From Pleodorina starrii (Eukaryota; Chlorophyta; Chlorophyceae; Chlamydomonadales; Volvocaceae): a DNA stretch of 64,000 nucleotides. How positions within the stretch are numbered: position 1 is the first letter of the stretch; each line of letters starts with the position of its first letter. Location of the stretch: contig BRXU01000009.1 in assembly GCA_030267565.1 (NCBI GenBank), forward strand, positions 2,130,001 through 2,194,000, read 5' to 3'. This document shows, piece by piece, positions 45,490-54,900 of the stretch. Position numbers and translations under genes: made by a program. Below the pieces are notes generated by a model that was given only the letters and a program-made list of their open reading frames with translations, was not told the DNA's origin and ran no database searches.

Positions 45490-45627
45490 CATGAGGTCAT
45501 CCACACTCGGCCGCTGGCGTTGAGCGACGGCGACGGCGACGGCGACGGCGGTGAGGAGTTCGAGGTGCCGCCGGATGTGGATGCGCCGCTTCGGTGGCTG
45601 CCTAGTCCGCAGGTCACGGGGCAGTGA
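41792..45627 (+). CDS. Cys-rich type I single-pass membrane protein, unknown family
   Basis: About 665 residues in seven exons: 41792-41890, 42211-42333, 42487-42597, 43030-43123, 43342-43538, 43942-44367, 44680-45627; all phases agree. The first exon encodes a signal peptide (LPAGLLVVLLALVV). Exons 2-5 encode a Cys-rich ectodomain with two PCLG-start segments, paired CC motifs and N-glycosylation sequons (NCT, NAS, NLS, NAS). A Pro-rich stalk with further sequons and a CT pair precedes a hydrophobic helix at about 314-341 (VAVVVISCLALAGLTSG). The cytosolic part of about 320 residues has an LTTYEPIF start, an acidic DDDDD patch and long Ala/Gly runs, with no kinase or other catalytic motif. 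A surface receptor or cell-wall sensor is a guess only. Confidence 0.75.
42722..43020. repeat. CTCGCCCTCCAC/CTCGCCCTCCCC minisatellite
   Basis: Imperfect 6- and 12-bp pyrimidine-rich units fill most of intron 3 of the membrane-protein gene. One copy of the dispersed CCGCTGCGG element is embedded at 42949-42987. Confidence 0.85.
42949..42987 (+). repeat. Dispersed ~40-bp element, copy 5
   Basis: TCTCCTTCTCCGCTGCGG followed by AATTCTCTTTATATCCCC. It interrupts the surrounding pyrimidine minisatellite. Confidence 0.65.
44482..44560. repeat. GTCAGTCAGTCTGTCCGTCT tandem repeat
   Basis: About three copies of a 28-bp unit built of GTCA/GTCT tetramers in intron 6 (44368-44679) of the membrane-protein gene. 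Confidence 0.85.
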
Positions 45628-47269
45628 GGGCCGTGAGGGCGGCGAGGAGGCCTCGTGAGCGGTGGCTGGCCTGGGCTGGCCTGCTTGCTGGCTTGGCCTG
45701 GCGGGGGCACGACCCCGGCCGCTAGACGCGACGGCGACCCCTCCGGTTGGGGCTCAGCTGCAGTTCTTCTGAATGGCGTCACCAGGCTGGTCATGAGTTA
45801 CTACTGGTGACCGAGACTTAGGGTTGATCACCAGTCCCATGGTTATTACCCTCCCTGCCTCCAACCCAGCACCGAGTGAAGTACCAGGAGCCCAGGACGC
45901 GACACCTGGGCCGACACCCCGACGTATGGTTTCACGTTGCTGCAAGTGGGCGGGTGCAAGTGAGCGGGTGCAAGTGAGCGGGTGCAAGGCGGCTCGGGCC
46001 CGGGGGGGGGGGGGGTGCATGGCACGCGCGGCGGCTGGGTTTGGAGTCAGGGAGGGCGCTTTGGTGGTGGTGGTTAGGCGGGGCGATTGTGGGCTGGGTC
46101 AGTTGGTCAGTTGGTCGGCCGGGCACGGCTGCGCATCGTCACGGCAGCAGCGCCGCGCTCCGGACCCGCGACGCGGCGTGTGTCGTAGGGTTTCGAATTC
46201 CGTGTGCGCTTTTTTCAGCGGGAAGAAGACCCCTGGGCCTGGTGGCTGGGCTGCCCGGTGTGCGTCGGCGGCGCTGAGCGGGGGCACTGCGCGGGGCACT
46301 GCGCGGGCTGGTTATTTCGCACCCACCCAACGCCCACCCCGTATGGCAGTCCCTTCCTCCTCCGTGTGGCAGCTGAGAGGGCTGGCCACGTGGGCAGCAG
46401 CAGCATCATCATCAGCAACAGCGCAGGATGGCGCGGCGTGCATTTGGGTGGCGGCCAAAGAGAGCTGTGCATACATGGTGGTTGAGTGTGATAAGCATGT
46501 TGGGAGTAAGGAAGGCGAGACCGCGGCGGAGGGACCTACCACCGCTGGGGGAGCGTGGCGTGTTGTAGCAGCATGCTGCTGCTGCAACACTCAGCACGAG
46601 AATTTCAGTGCATGGCTTTCAGTGCATGCAGCACGTGTACACACACAGTAACACACAGGCATGTTACACACGCATGTTACACACACGCGTTCGGTATGAG
46701 ATACCGTATATCTCCACAACGTTGCGTGGTATCTAACCCTTCACCCTTCAGCCTTCCTCCGACTACTTGTTGAGCCCACGTGCCAGACATCACCCAGTCG
46801 GAATACCAACCGCCTGGTCAAACAGGATAGACCAAAGCGGCGGAGCCGCGGGTCGGTTCTGCGGTCACGGATGGGGTCTCAGCCGCCCGCCGCCGGCGTA
46901 TTGCGCTCCCCCCTGACAGGTCGTCATCGTCGTCGTCGACATCGACATACCGCGGGGAGCCACCGGGTTCGGACGGGCGGCGTCATATGTGCCGCAAACA
47001 GAAAACCGCCGGCCGCGACCCAACAAGCTGTCGTCTGTCGTCTCCCTCCTCCTCAGCTCAGGCGCTATAATGGGAACTGTGCATTCGGATCTATACTTAA
47101 ACCGCGCTACTGCACAAACGCCGCTAAAACAGACAGACCAGCTCATCGGCTGACCACGCGCGCAGCACAGCAAATCCCTCCACCCGCCTCACGCCACCGC
47201 TGCTCCCAGCGCCACGTGTCGTTGTCGTGTGGGGCCGTGAGTGGGTGGGCGAGATGGCGGATTGGGTGC
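45628..47269. other. Convergent 3' flanks of the membrane-protein and SelU genes
   Basis: No gene seen. The right part (about 46660-47269) should be the 3' UTR of the minus-strand selenoprotein-like gene and is the place to look for a SECIS element. A poly-G run lies at about 46001-46014. Long open frames here are GC-driven and lack domains. Confidence 0.5.
46664..46681 (-). terminator. Two TGTAA poly(A) signals
   Basis: The minus strand has TGTAA at 46681-46677 and 46668-46664, about 600 nt past the stop of the SelU-like gene. TGTAA is the usual poly(A) signal of volvocine algae. Confidence 0.55.
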
Positions 47270-48849
47270 CTACGGCCGCGGCTGCGGCGGCGACGGCAGC
47301 TCGCAGTTGTCGTCGCAGTTGGCCGTCGCCGCCGCCAACTTGGCGGCGGTCCCCAGCAGCTGCTGCAGGTCGGCGTGCGCCCCAGTGGCGGTGTCGTAGT
47401 GGGTCAGGACGGCGCGGTCGCCCTCGAACAGAAAGACGCCGCCCTGCTGGAAAGCCTGCGCGGCGGCCAGGGGCGAGAACGTTGCAGAGGTGAGCAGGTG
47501 ACAGGTGAACCGGGACGTCTCCATTGAACCAGCCCATTACGGTAGGCTCCGCGCGGTGTCCGTGATTGGCTCGTTGGGACGTCGGGAGTAACCCCGCCTG
47601 CTCGACAGCACGCCATCGTGGCTCTTGCCGCGGCCGGCCGGTCGGCTGGCCGGCCGGCGCCGCGTCAGCGATCTGTGTATGGCCAGTGCTGTGCTGTGCT
47701 GTGCCCGCGGAGTGGTCCGCCCCGTACCTGGTCCGGCTTGGGCGGCAGCCAGGGCTGCCAGCGGCTCATGATGTCCTGCAGGTCGCCGGTTCGACCCTCG
47801 TCCATGCGCCTTTTTATGGCGAACGGTGTGTCGGCGGAGAAGAAGGTGGCGCCGACGCCCTTGACCAGGCCCAGCGCGTCGTACAGCGCGTTGTCGGGAT
47901 CCGCGAACAGGCAGTCCGCGGGGAAGCCCGTCACCTTGAGGGGAGCAGATATGGAGAAACCGCAGCGAAAGGGAAGGATGGGGAGACCACGACCGTACCG
48001 TCGTCATGTGTGAAGAAGGGAGGCGGCCGCGCGTTGAGTTGGTGGTAGCGGCGGTGGCGGTGTGTAGTATGACTTGGGGGGCTGCAGCACACGGCAATCC
48101 GCTCGGCGGCAGTGGGGGTCCGCGAATTCCTTGTTGAGGCGGCTTGGTGTGAGCGCGGGTCCATGGGACGCGGTGCGTCAGGACAAGGTACTCGGAGCAA
48201 GCCGCGCACACTCATACGGTCCCGTAGATGGACCTGGAGCTGTGGTCCAGCCTCCAGGGCGTTACACCGTTGCAAGGATGCGCCCCTGTCATCCACCCGT
48301 GCGCGTCCATGCCTACCTCCACGAATTCCTTTGACCGCGCGTGCGTTCCGATGGAAACCAGAAACAGCTTGATGCCCATCTCATCAAGCCGCGGCTTCAC
48401 ATCACGTCGGAGCTGGACTGCCAGCTCCCTGGCGATCCCGGCAGAACAAGTATCATGCGCGTGGCATGGTTGAAAAACGACGGGCTCAGCTCGCCGATTA
48501 GCGCAACTCCCATATGTCCCGTGGCTTATATCAACAGCAACGTTAACACACCTCACCAGCAAAAGAATCAGCCAAAACTGCGAGCGAACGCCACAACCGC
48601 TCGCTCGCTCGGGCCCCAGAGCGTCGTCAAGTCCACGAGCTGGCCGTCGATAGACCTAATGACCTTGATACCTTTCATGCGATTGTACGCTTGGTTTGTT
48701 CCATTTGCGGTGGCGCTCGGAGCAGCAGCGCAGACGGCCGGCAATCGTGTGCGTCCAGCCACCCATTTCCTTGCGGTCGCCCCCACGGGGCGCCGCCGCA
48801 ACGCTTGCATCTCTCTCTGGTTGTCTAGCTCCGCTTTCAAGACAATCAT
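47270..48849 (-). CDS. SELU: SelU/PRXL2-like thioredoxin-fold protein with in-frame UGA (selenocysteine)
   Basis: AhpC/TSA-type thioredoxin-like protein of the PRXL2 (FAM213, SelU, plant AAED1) family, about 265 residues. Exons: 48849-48557, 48428-48317, 47934-47728, 47455-47270. A basic, Ala-rich N-terminus (MQALRRRPVGATARKW, alternative ATG at 48810) looks like a plastid transit peptide. The core runs IRSIDGQLVDLTTLW, ERAVVAFARSFG, then codon TGA (48570-48568), then FFCW|ELAVQLRRDVKP, GIKLFLVSIGT, FPADCLFADP, GVGATFF, QQGGVFLF, HADLQQLLG. Relatives have FGC-x-x-CWELA here, so the TGA sits at the first active-site Cys, giving U-x-x-C. The TG|G split codon for Trp and all later phases require reading through TGA. 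No SECIS could be drawn by eye. If TGA were a true stop, this would be a truncated pseudogene. Confidence 0.8.
48568..48570 (-). other. TGA codon read as selenocysteine
   Basis: The in-frame TGA falls exactly at the resolving-site Cys of the family's C-x-x-C motif. Conserved coding sequence continues on both sides and across the next splice. Recoding needs a 3' UTR SECIS, not yet located. Confidence 0.7.
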
Positions 48850-48911
48850 CGAGGCTTGAGCATTAAGACAGAAACCTCCCACCGTACGCAGCCGTACTTC
48901 CTGTCATACTG

Positions 48912-48916
48912 TTACA
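48912..48916 (-). terminator. TGTAA poly(A) signal of UFD1
   Basis: The only TGTAA seen on the minus strand between the UFD1 stop and the next gene. It lies only about 60 bp upstream of the SelU-like ATG, so the two transcription units almost touch. Confidence 0.5.
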
Positions 48917-49553
48917 TTTGTTGCCCGTGACGGTCCCAAGGCGTGGCATTTTCGTGGCGACCAGTATGCAAAAACATGAGCCAAGCTAACGAGACCGGTG
49001 GCGGCTCGCGAGGTTGGCCGCAGCCCCGCACTGCGGCACGCGCAGAGGGGCGCGTGGTGGTCAGGACCATGCAGACCATGCGTTCATTCGAGGCCGCGCC
49101 GATAGGTACTCCCACTCCGCCCGTCCGTCGCACCCTGTCGAGCTGCAAGTTTACGGAAGTTCCCCCCGGCACTTGCTAGTGGTGTCGCGACACCGACACC
49201 AGCAGCTACATAACGAAGTGCACCTGCAGCGCTCTCTCTTCTGACGATTCACGGCTGCGCGTCCGTTCGTTGCCGCTGTGCTGCCGAAGTTACTTTGCCC
49301 TGCGCCGACACGGCCCACAAGTGCCCGGTATGCACGGCTCGGATTACAGCAACAGCAGAGCGTGCCACAGACAGACCCCTGGGAGGTTCCGCCTGCGTCC
49401 CAGGCCCCAACCGCCCCCATGCCGCTTCATGCGGTTTCAGTGCTGCTGCCGTTGCCGCCACGCCCCCCGAGGCTGCGTCGCCCCTCTGCGTGCGTGTGTG
49501 TGTGCGGAGCGCCTGCCAGGGCTGCAGCGCCTTCTGGGCCGGGCCGGGCCGGG
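48917..49553. other. Probable UFD1 3' UTR
   Basis: No independent gene is recognisable between the UFD1 stop codon and the TGTAA signal. Short open frames here have no family features. Confidence 0.4.
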
Positions 49554-51520
49554 CTACTTTAGGCTGTAGCCCTTTCCGGAGAAGGCCTTGAAGTTGCTGC
49601 TGGGATCATCCTTCTTCTCCTCCTCGGCGGGCGGCGGCGGTGGCGGCTTGGGCGCCCCGCCACCAGCTTGTTTCGCCTGCAGGCACAGCCGCGGCCAGCA
49701 GGCCAGCAGGTATCGCAATCGGCTTGCTCCAACTCTCAAGCAGCAAGCTTAGCCCTATGCCAGAAGCAGCAGCGGGATTCTCTCTCCTGTCTCTCTCGTT
49801 CTCATCCCACTTCCAAGACGGCCCGTCCTTTGCGCCCGCGCGGCGCTCCCCCGCCCCGTCCCGTCCCGCCCCGGCCACCCTGTCCGGCCGCAGACGTTGC
49901 GCTGTGGCCATGCACGCATCAAGGACCCGAGCCAAGGGCACCCAGCTGCCCTTGAGCCACACGCCCCAGTGCCAGCGCCCTCTCCCCGTCCGTCCCTCTC
50001 ACCGCCAGCTTGGCTTCCAGTCGGTTGCCGGTGGGTCCAAAGTTGACAAACGTGCCGGCCTTCTGCCCGCCGCTGCCGCTGCCGCTGGGCCCCGCCGCGC
50101 CGGCGGACCCGGAGGACCCCGCAGCCGGACCGCTGCCGGCCGCTTTGGGGCTGGTCCCCGCGCTGAGGGAGTTGTTGGACGGCACCCGCAGCGGCACCGG
50201 CACAGGGTTGGAGGGCCCCGCCGCCTTGCCGTCTAACCGTCGCCCAGTGCCCGCGAATGCCAGGAACTTGGGCTCCTCGGGCTCGGGCTCTGGGGCCGGC
50301 GCCGCGGCGGCGGCGCCGGCCTTGCCGTCCGCGGCGGCCCCTGGCGCAGCTGCGCGACGGAAGAGCGAGTCACGGGTCGTTCCATTTGGCGCCACGCGCA
50401 AGCCGTTCCGCCCAACACCACGTTGGGGTTGCATTTGACACTTTTTGATAGAGTGTGACCGGGGCACTTAGGGCGATGTCTTCTCTATGGGTAGAGGGCT
50501 GGACCCGCTGCGCCCTCGTCCATCAACCCACGATGCAGCCGCAGCAGTTACGCGCTTTCCCAATTCCCATGTGACGTGAAAACCCTCCGAGCTCCGCCGC
50601 CGCATTCGCCCGGGGCTCCATTCCAGACCCTAGCAGGACCCGCCCCTCTCCCTCCTCCCTGCTAATCGCACGGCACCTGACGAAGGAGCTGGTTCCGGAG
50701 CCTTGGGCGGGACGCGCTCCGGTTCCTTGTAATCCTTTGGCGCCTCGAAGTCCACTTGGCAGTCCGTTTCGATGACCGAAATCGCCGGCCCCGGCTTCGC
50801 GTCCTTTACCTCAATCTCGTAGTTTTTATTGTTGTAGTTCACCACGAAGCAGTCGCCCACGGTGAGGCAACTGTAGCTCCGCAGCGTGCGCTCCAGGACG
50901 GCTTTTGGGTTGGTGATGTCCAGAAAGTCGGACGTCACGGGTTGCAGCTTGACGTAGGTGCCCTTGGGCAGGGACACGCTGCGCACGCGGATGGTATCGC
51001 CCACTTGAAGCAGCAGGTTTTGCATCATCTGCGGCAGCGCGCCCGCGGCAGGAGGGAACGGTGAACGCCAGGCACAGCTGGGAGGACGCGCCCGCGCCCG
51101 CTGGGGCACGGCGCGAACGGCGGTTGGTGTGACACCACGCGCGGTGGGCTCTCAGCGACACCTCACCCAGTGCGGCATGTACACGACGCCTTCCTCAGCG
51201 ATGAACTCCAGCACGCCGCAGTGCGTGTGGCGCTTGGACTGCAGGCCCTCCACCTTGAAGAGCATTGGGTACTCGATGTGCAGAGAAGCTGCGCGATGAA
51301 TTTGTGCCCGTCAGCTGATATGGTCCGCTCCAATTATAATGTTCAAGGTGCTCCGGCTGTTTAACTGCGCACCTAGCCGCTCCAAGGCAGAGGGCGGCAT
51401 GATGATCTTGTCGCCGTGCTCGGCAGACTGTTTGTCAATAAATGCCACAGGCATTGCTCTATACATCGCCTCGAACGTTTGGGATGGAAACCCCGGCATT
51501 CCCGGGAAACCGCCGAACAT
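49554..51520 (-). CDS. UFD1: UFD1, ubiquitin fusion degradation protein 1 (Cdc48/p97 cofactor)
   Basis: Substrate-recruiting subunit of the Cdc48-UFD1-NPL4 segregase in ubiquitin-dependent and ER-associated degradation. Five exons: 51520-51373, 51288-51167, 51028-50677, 50349-50003, 49676-49554; 363 residues. The N-terminal double-psi barrel region is clear: GDKIIMPPSALERL, IEYPMLFKV, THCGVLEFIAEEGVVYMPHW, MMQNLLLQVGD, FLDITNPKAVLE, VDFEAPKDYKEPER. The linker is Ala/Pro/Ser-rich. Three copies of the p97-binding SHP-type motif follow: FLAFAGTGRRLDGK, FVNFGPTGNRLEAK and, at the C-terminus, FKAFSGKGYSLK. The middle one is degenerate. Start chosen at MFGGFPGMPGFP, which matches the family length. 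It lies head-to-tail between POC16 and the SelU-like gene. Confidence 0.95.
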
Positions 51521-51989
51521 GGTTGCGAGTCTTGGATGTTTAGGTGGTGCAAGAAAACAATAGGGTTGTTTCAGAAAAACAATAGGAACCCGAAAGAAAG
51601 TTTTGTAATAGCAGCTCAAGCTGGCGCTGCTGCGTAATTGCCCCGGCATGTCAACGGGGCAACAGTCTTCATCGCGATGGAAGTGTCGTTCAAAATCGCG
51701 ACTGCGCGAACATTGGTACAGACGCAAACCGTAACGGCAACCTTATAAGTTGCGACTCGCACGCCTCACTGCTTTCGCATCGGCAAAGTCACCACCTCGT
51801 TCGCAACACCCAAACGCCAGGAACCCCGAAAAATGAACCCCGCCCACGCACACACACCCTCCTCGGACCGCTTTCTCCAGACCCCTTCTTCACGGTCTAA
51901 TCCACATCTGCTGCACGCCACACACGCTCTGGGCTCGTCCGTTCATATACAACTGCTTCCTGCAGCACCGCCGCCGCCGGCGCCGCCGC
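51521..51989. other. Spacer between POC16 3' end and UFD1 start
   Basis: It contains the POC16 3' UTR and the UFD1 promoter and 5' UTR. It is less GC-rich near the UFD1 ATG. No gene or clear signal is visible. Confidence 0.45.
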
Positions 51990-54900
51990 TCAAACCTCGA
52001 ACAGCGTCCGCCGCGGTGGCGGCGGTGGCAGCGGCACCAGCCTCCGCAGCGTCTCCGTCGCGTCCCACACCATCAGCACACTGCCCGCCGCAGTGACGGC
52101 GTAGCTCCCGTCGGCCGAGAACGCCGCCGCCACCACAGGGCCGGTGTGGCCCATAAGGCCCTCGAAGTTGCCGCTGGATAGATTGACCAGGAAGACGGTG
52201 CGCTCGGTGCTGCCGATCACCAGCGCGGAGCCGTCGGGCGACAGCGCCAGCGACCGGATCACCTGCGACGCGTAGCAAAAACGCGAAGACACGTTTACAG
52301 AGGTGGTGTGTTCACGCTTTTGGTGCTGGCGGCGGCGATGGTTGAACGCATGCCGGGTGGGCTCTGGGCTGCAGTTCTATCTGCTACCGGTACACTACTA
52401 GGGTATGATTACCGATAAGAGTCGGGGAGTTGCCGCGTAAATCGCATCCGACATCCTGTTTGTATGGCAGGTGCATCGCACGGCGGGCGGAGCAGCACCC
52501 GCGAGACCTTTCCCATGTAGCCGTGTTCCCTCCCCCCCGGCTTTGTCAGGCTTCGCAGCGGTCAGCGGTCAATTTTCTTCCCCTTTTTCCCTTTCTGGGC
52601 TCGAGGCTCCTGGGGGCGGCACGGCAGACCAACCCACCCCCACCCCCACGCCACGTCCATATGCCCACACGCCCACATGCCACACCGCGGCCCGCCCTGC
52701 TGACCTGCGGTATCGTCACCCGCCGCACCACCACTCCCAACCGGTAGTCGAACACCACCACCACGCCGGGCATGAGCGGGGTGCAGTAGGTGAGCAGCTT
52801 GGTGGCGCCGCCCACGAAGGACAGCAGCGCGGGAACCTCGGGCGGCTGCCGGACCAACTCCTCACCGCTGCGCAGCGCGGCGGCGGCCTGCGATAGGGAG
52901 GCGCAAGGAGGGCGGTGGGGGGAGGGAGGGTATGTTGCCATAGCAAGAAAGGCAAGGGAAGGGAACTGCATAGCGGATAGCGGGGGATTTGATGTGACAG
53001 AGCGAGAAAGGAAGCACAGGTACGATGAGCGCTTTCACCAGTACGGTATTTTGGCAGTGCTGGGGTGAGAGCAGGGCACTCACGGGCTGGCACTCGTACA
53101 CCGAGATGGGCGCGCAGGTGGGGTCATCCCAGGGCGAGGAAAAGACGACGAAGCGGTCCCGCCACCCGGCGGCGGCCACGGAAGCGCCAACGCCGGGCGA
53201 GACGGCGAACGCCTGTGGGGCCCGCAGCAGCAGCAGGTGTAAGGGGGAAGGAGGGGTGGGGAGGTAAACAGGAAGATACCGCAGCGGAGGGACGGAGACG
53301 GCGTGGCAGTGGACAATGTAGACGACAATCCCCAGGGCGCAGGGCCCCGGCCAGGAGCCCCGGCTTAGCTCCCTACTTGCAGGTCGGCCGTTGTGTGCTG
53401 GAGCCCACACAACGACACAACGACACAAGCCACCGCACACGCGTGTCTGTCTGTCAGTCAGTCAGTCTGCGCTCTGCGCTCGACCCCGCGCTGCTGCTCG
53501 CCTGCATGGGTCCTGTGCCCGGTCGGGCGTTGGCCAGGTGTGGCGAGGCGGGCGACCGTCTGCCGCTGGCGGAGGGGCTGCCGCTGCCGGCGGGGCCAAG
53601 CGCCGTGAAGGTCGTCACGTACGACACCAGGCGGGTGGTTCTGAGGTCCGTGATGGCCAGGCTGCCATCGCTGCGGGCACAAAAAAAGGACAGGCGGGCC
53701 GGCGTGTTACGGCAGCGCCAGGCGGACAGGCGGGGGGACGAGGCTGGGGGGGCCCAGGAGTGTCGGGGCGGCGCCAGGCGGGAGTGAGGCACGTGGTAGC
53801 GCGTGTACCATGCCGCGAGACGCACAGTTGGTTGATCAGGACGGGGCGGGGTTGCATATGTGCAATGCACGCAGCCGCCAGGCGTCCCAAGATAAGCCGA
53901 GACAAAACCATGGAAACCGGGGAGGGGTGAGGAGAAGAGCGAGCGGCCACTCAAGTATGGTGTGGGGTACCCAGCCCCGCCGCCGCTGCCGCCGCCGCCG
54001 CTGCGACCGCGGTCGGGGCGTGTCACCCCGCCAGAGCTCGTGCGTGTCGGCGCACCTGGAGGCGGTCAGCACCAGCGACTTGTAGGGATGTGGCACCACG
54101 CCCACCAGCGGCGCGGGATGGCGCGCCAGCGCCCACTGCAGCCCCACCGCGGGCTCCAGCGCAAACAGCCGCAGAGAGCCGTCCGAGTAGCCGCCCAGCA
54201 GCATCGGCTGCGGCGGCTGCGGCTCCGCAGGCGGAGTGGAGGCCCCCGGCCCGTCGCCTTCTTCCCACTCGGTGTCGGGCGGGGGCCCGTCCGGGGCGCG
54301 CATGAGGAAGGCGGCGGCCGTGCAGGCGGACGAGGAGCGGAGCTCGATGACGGGCTCCGCCTGCGGGCATTGGCGGGTCAGGCGTCAGGGAGGGCTTTGA
54401 CGCTCGGGCAGGGGCTTTGGGCCGATGGTTAGGCGGGTCGCATGCGCCAAAAGGGATGGCGGGGACCGAAATCCGGGGCGGGTTAGATGTGTAGCGAGGC
54501 CGTGCCGAGCCTGGCAAGGAAGACGGCATGGGAAAAAATACTGGCACGCGAATAAGAAAGACGACAGGGAAGCCTGCATAGCAACGCAAGGTCAGCAGTG
54601 CACGAAAGGCCAGCAGTGCGGCGCGTGCCCGGCCCAAGGTTTGTTGAGGAGCGGCATGGAAGGGGCGGCTCCTCATGCAAAACAATGCGACATCGCGGCG
54701 CGGCACTGGGCAGTCGCTCCTCGCCCCGCCGCTGCACTCACGTCCTCGGGTCCCAGGCGCCACACGCGCAGCAGGCCGTCCTGCGACGTCGAGGCCATGA
54801 CCCGTGGGTCGTGCGGGGCGGGCAGCAGCGCCTGCACCGGCGCCGGCTGCCCGCACACGATGGGCACCGAGCTCGCGTCCTGCGGCCACGTTCAATCAAA

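Noticed and set aside
46640..47269. SECIS element for the SelU-like gene
   Set aside because: Several TGA-containing stem candidates were tried (near 47195, 46985 and 46800), but none had both the paired UGA/GA core and an AA apical loop with a long enough helix, so no feature is claimed.
46871..47527. 218-residue plus-strand frame
   Set aside because: It is antisense to the last exon and 3' UTR of the SelU-like gene, with only Arg/Ala-rich low-complexity content.
47771..47805. Box-B-like GCCGGTTCGACCCTCG suggesting a tRNA
   Set aside because: It lies inside the conserved coding exon of the SelU-like gene and no acceptor or anticodon stem can be formed.
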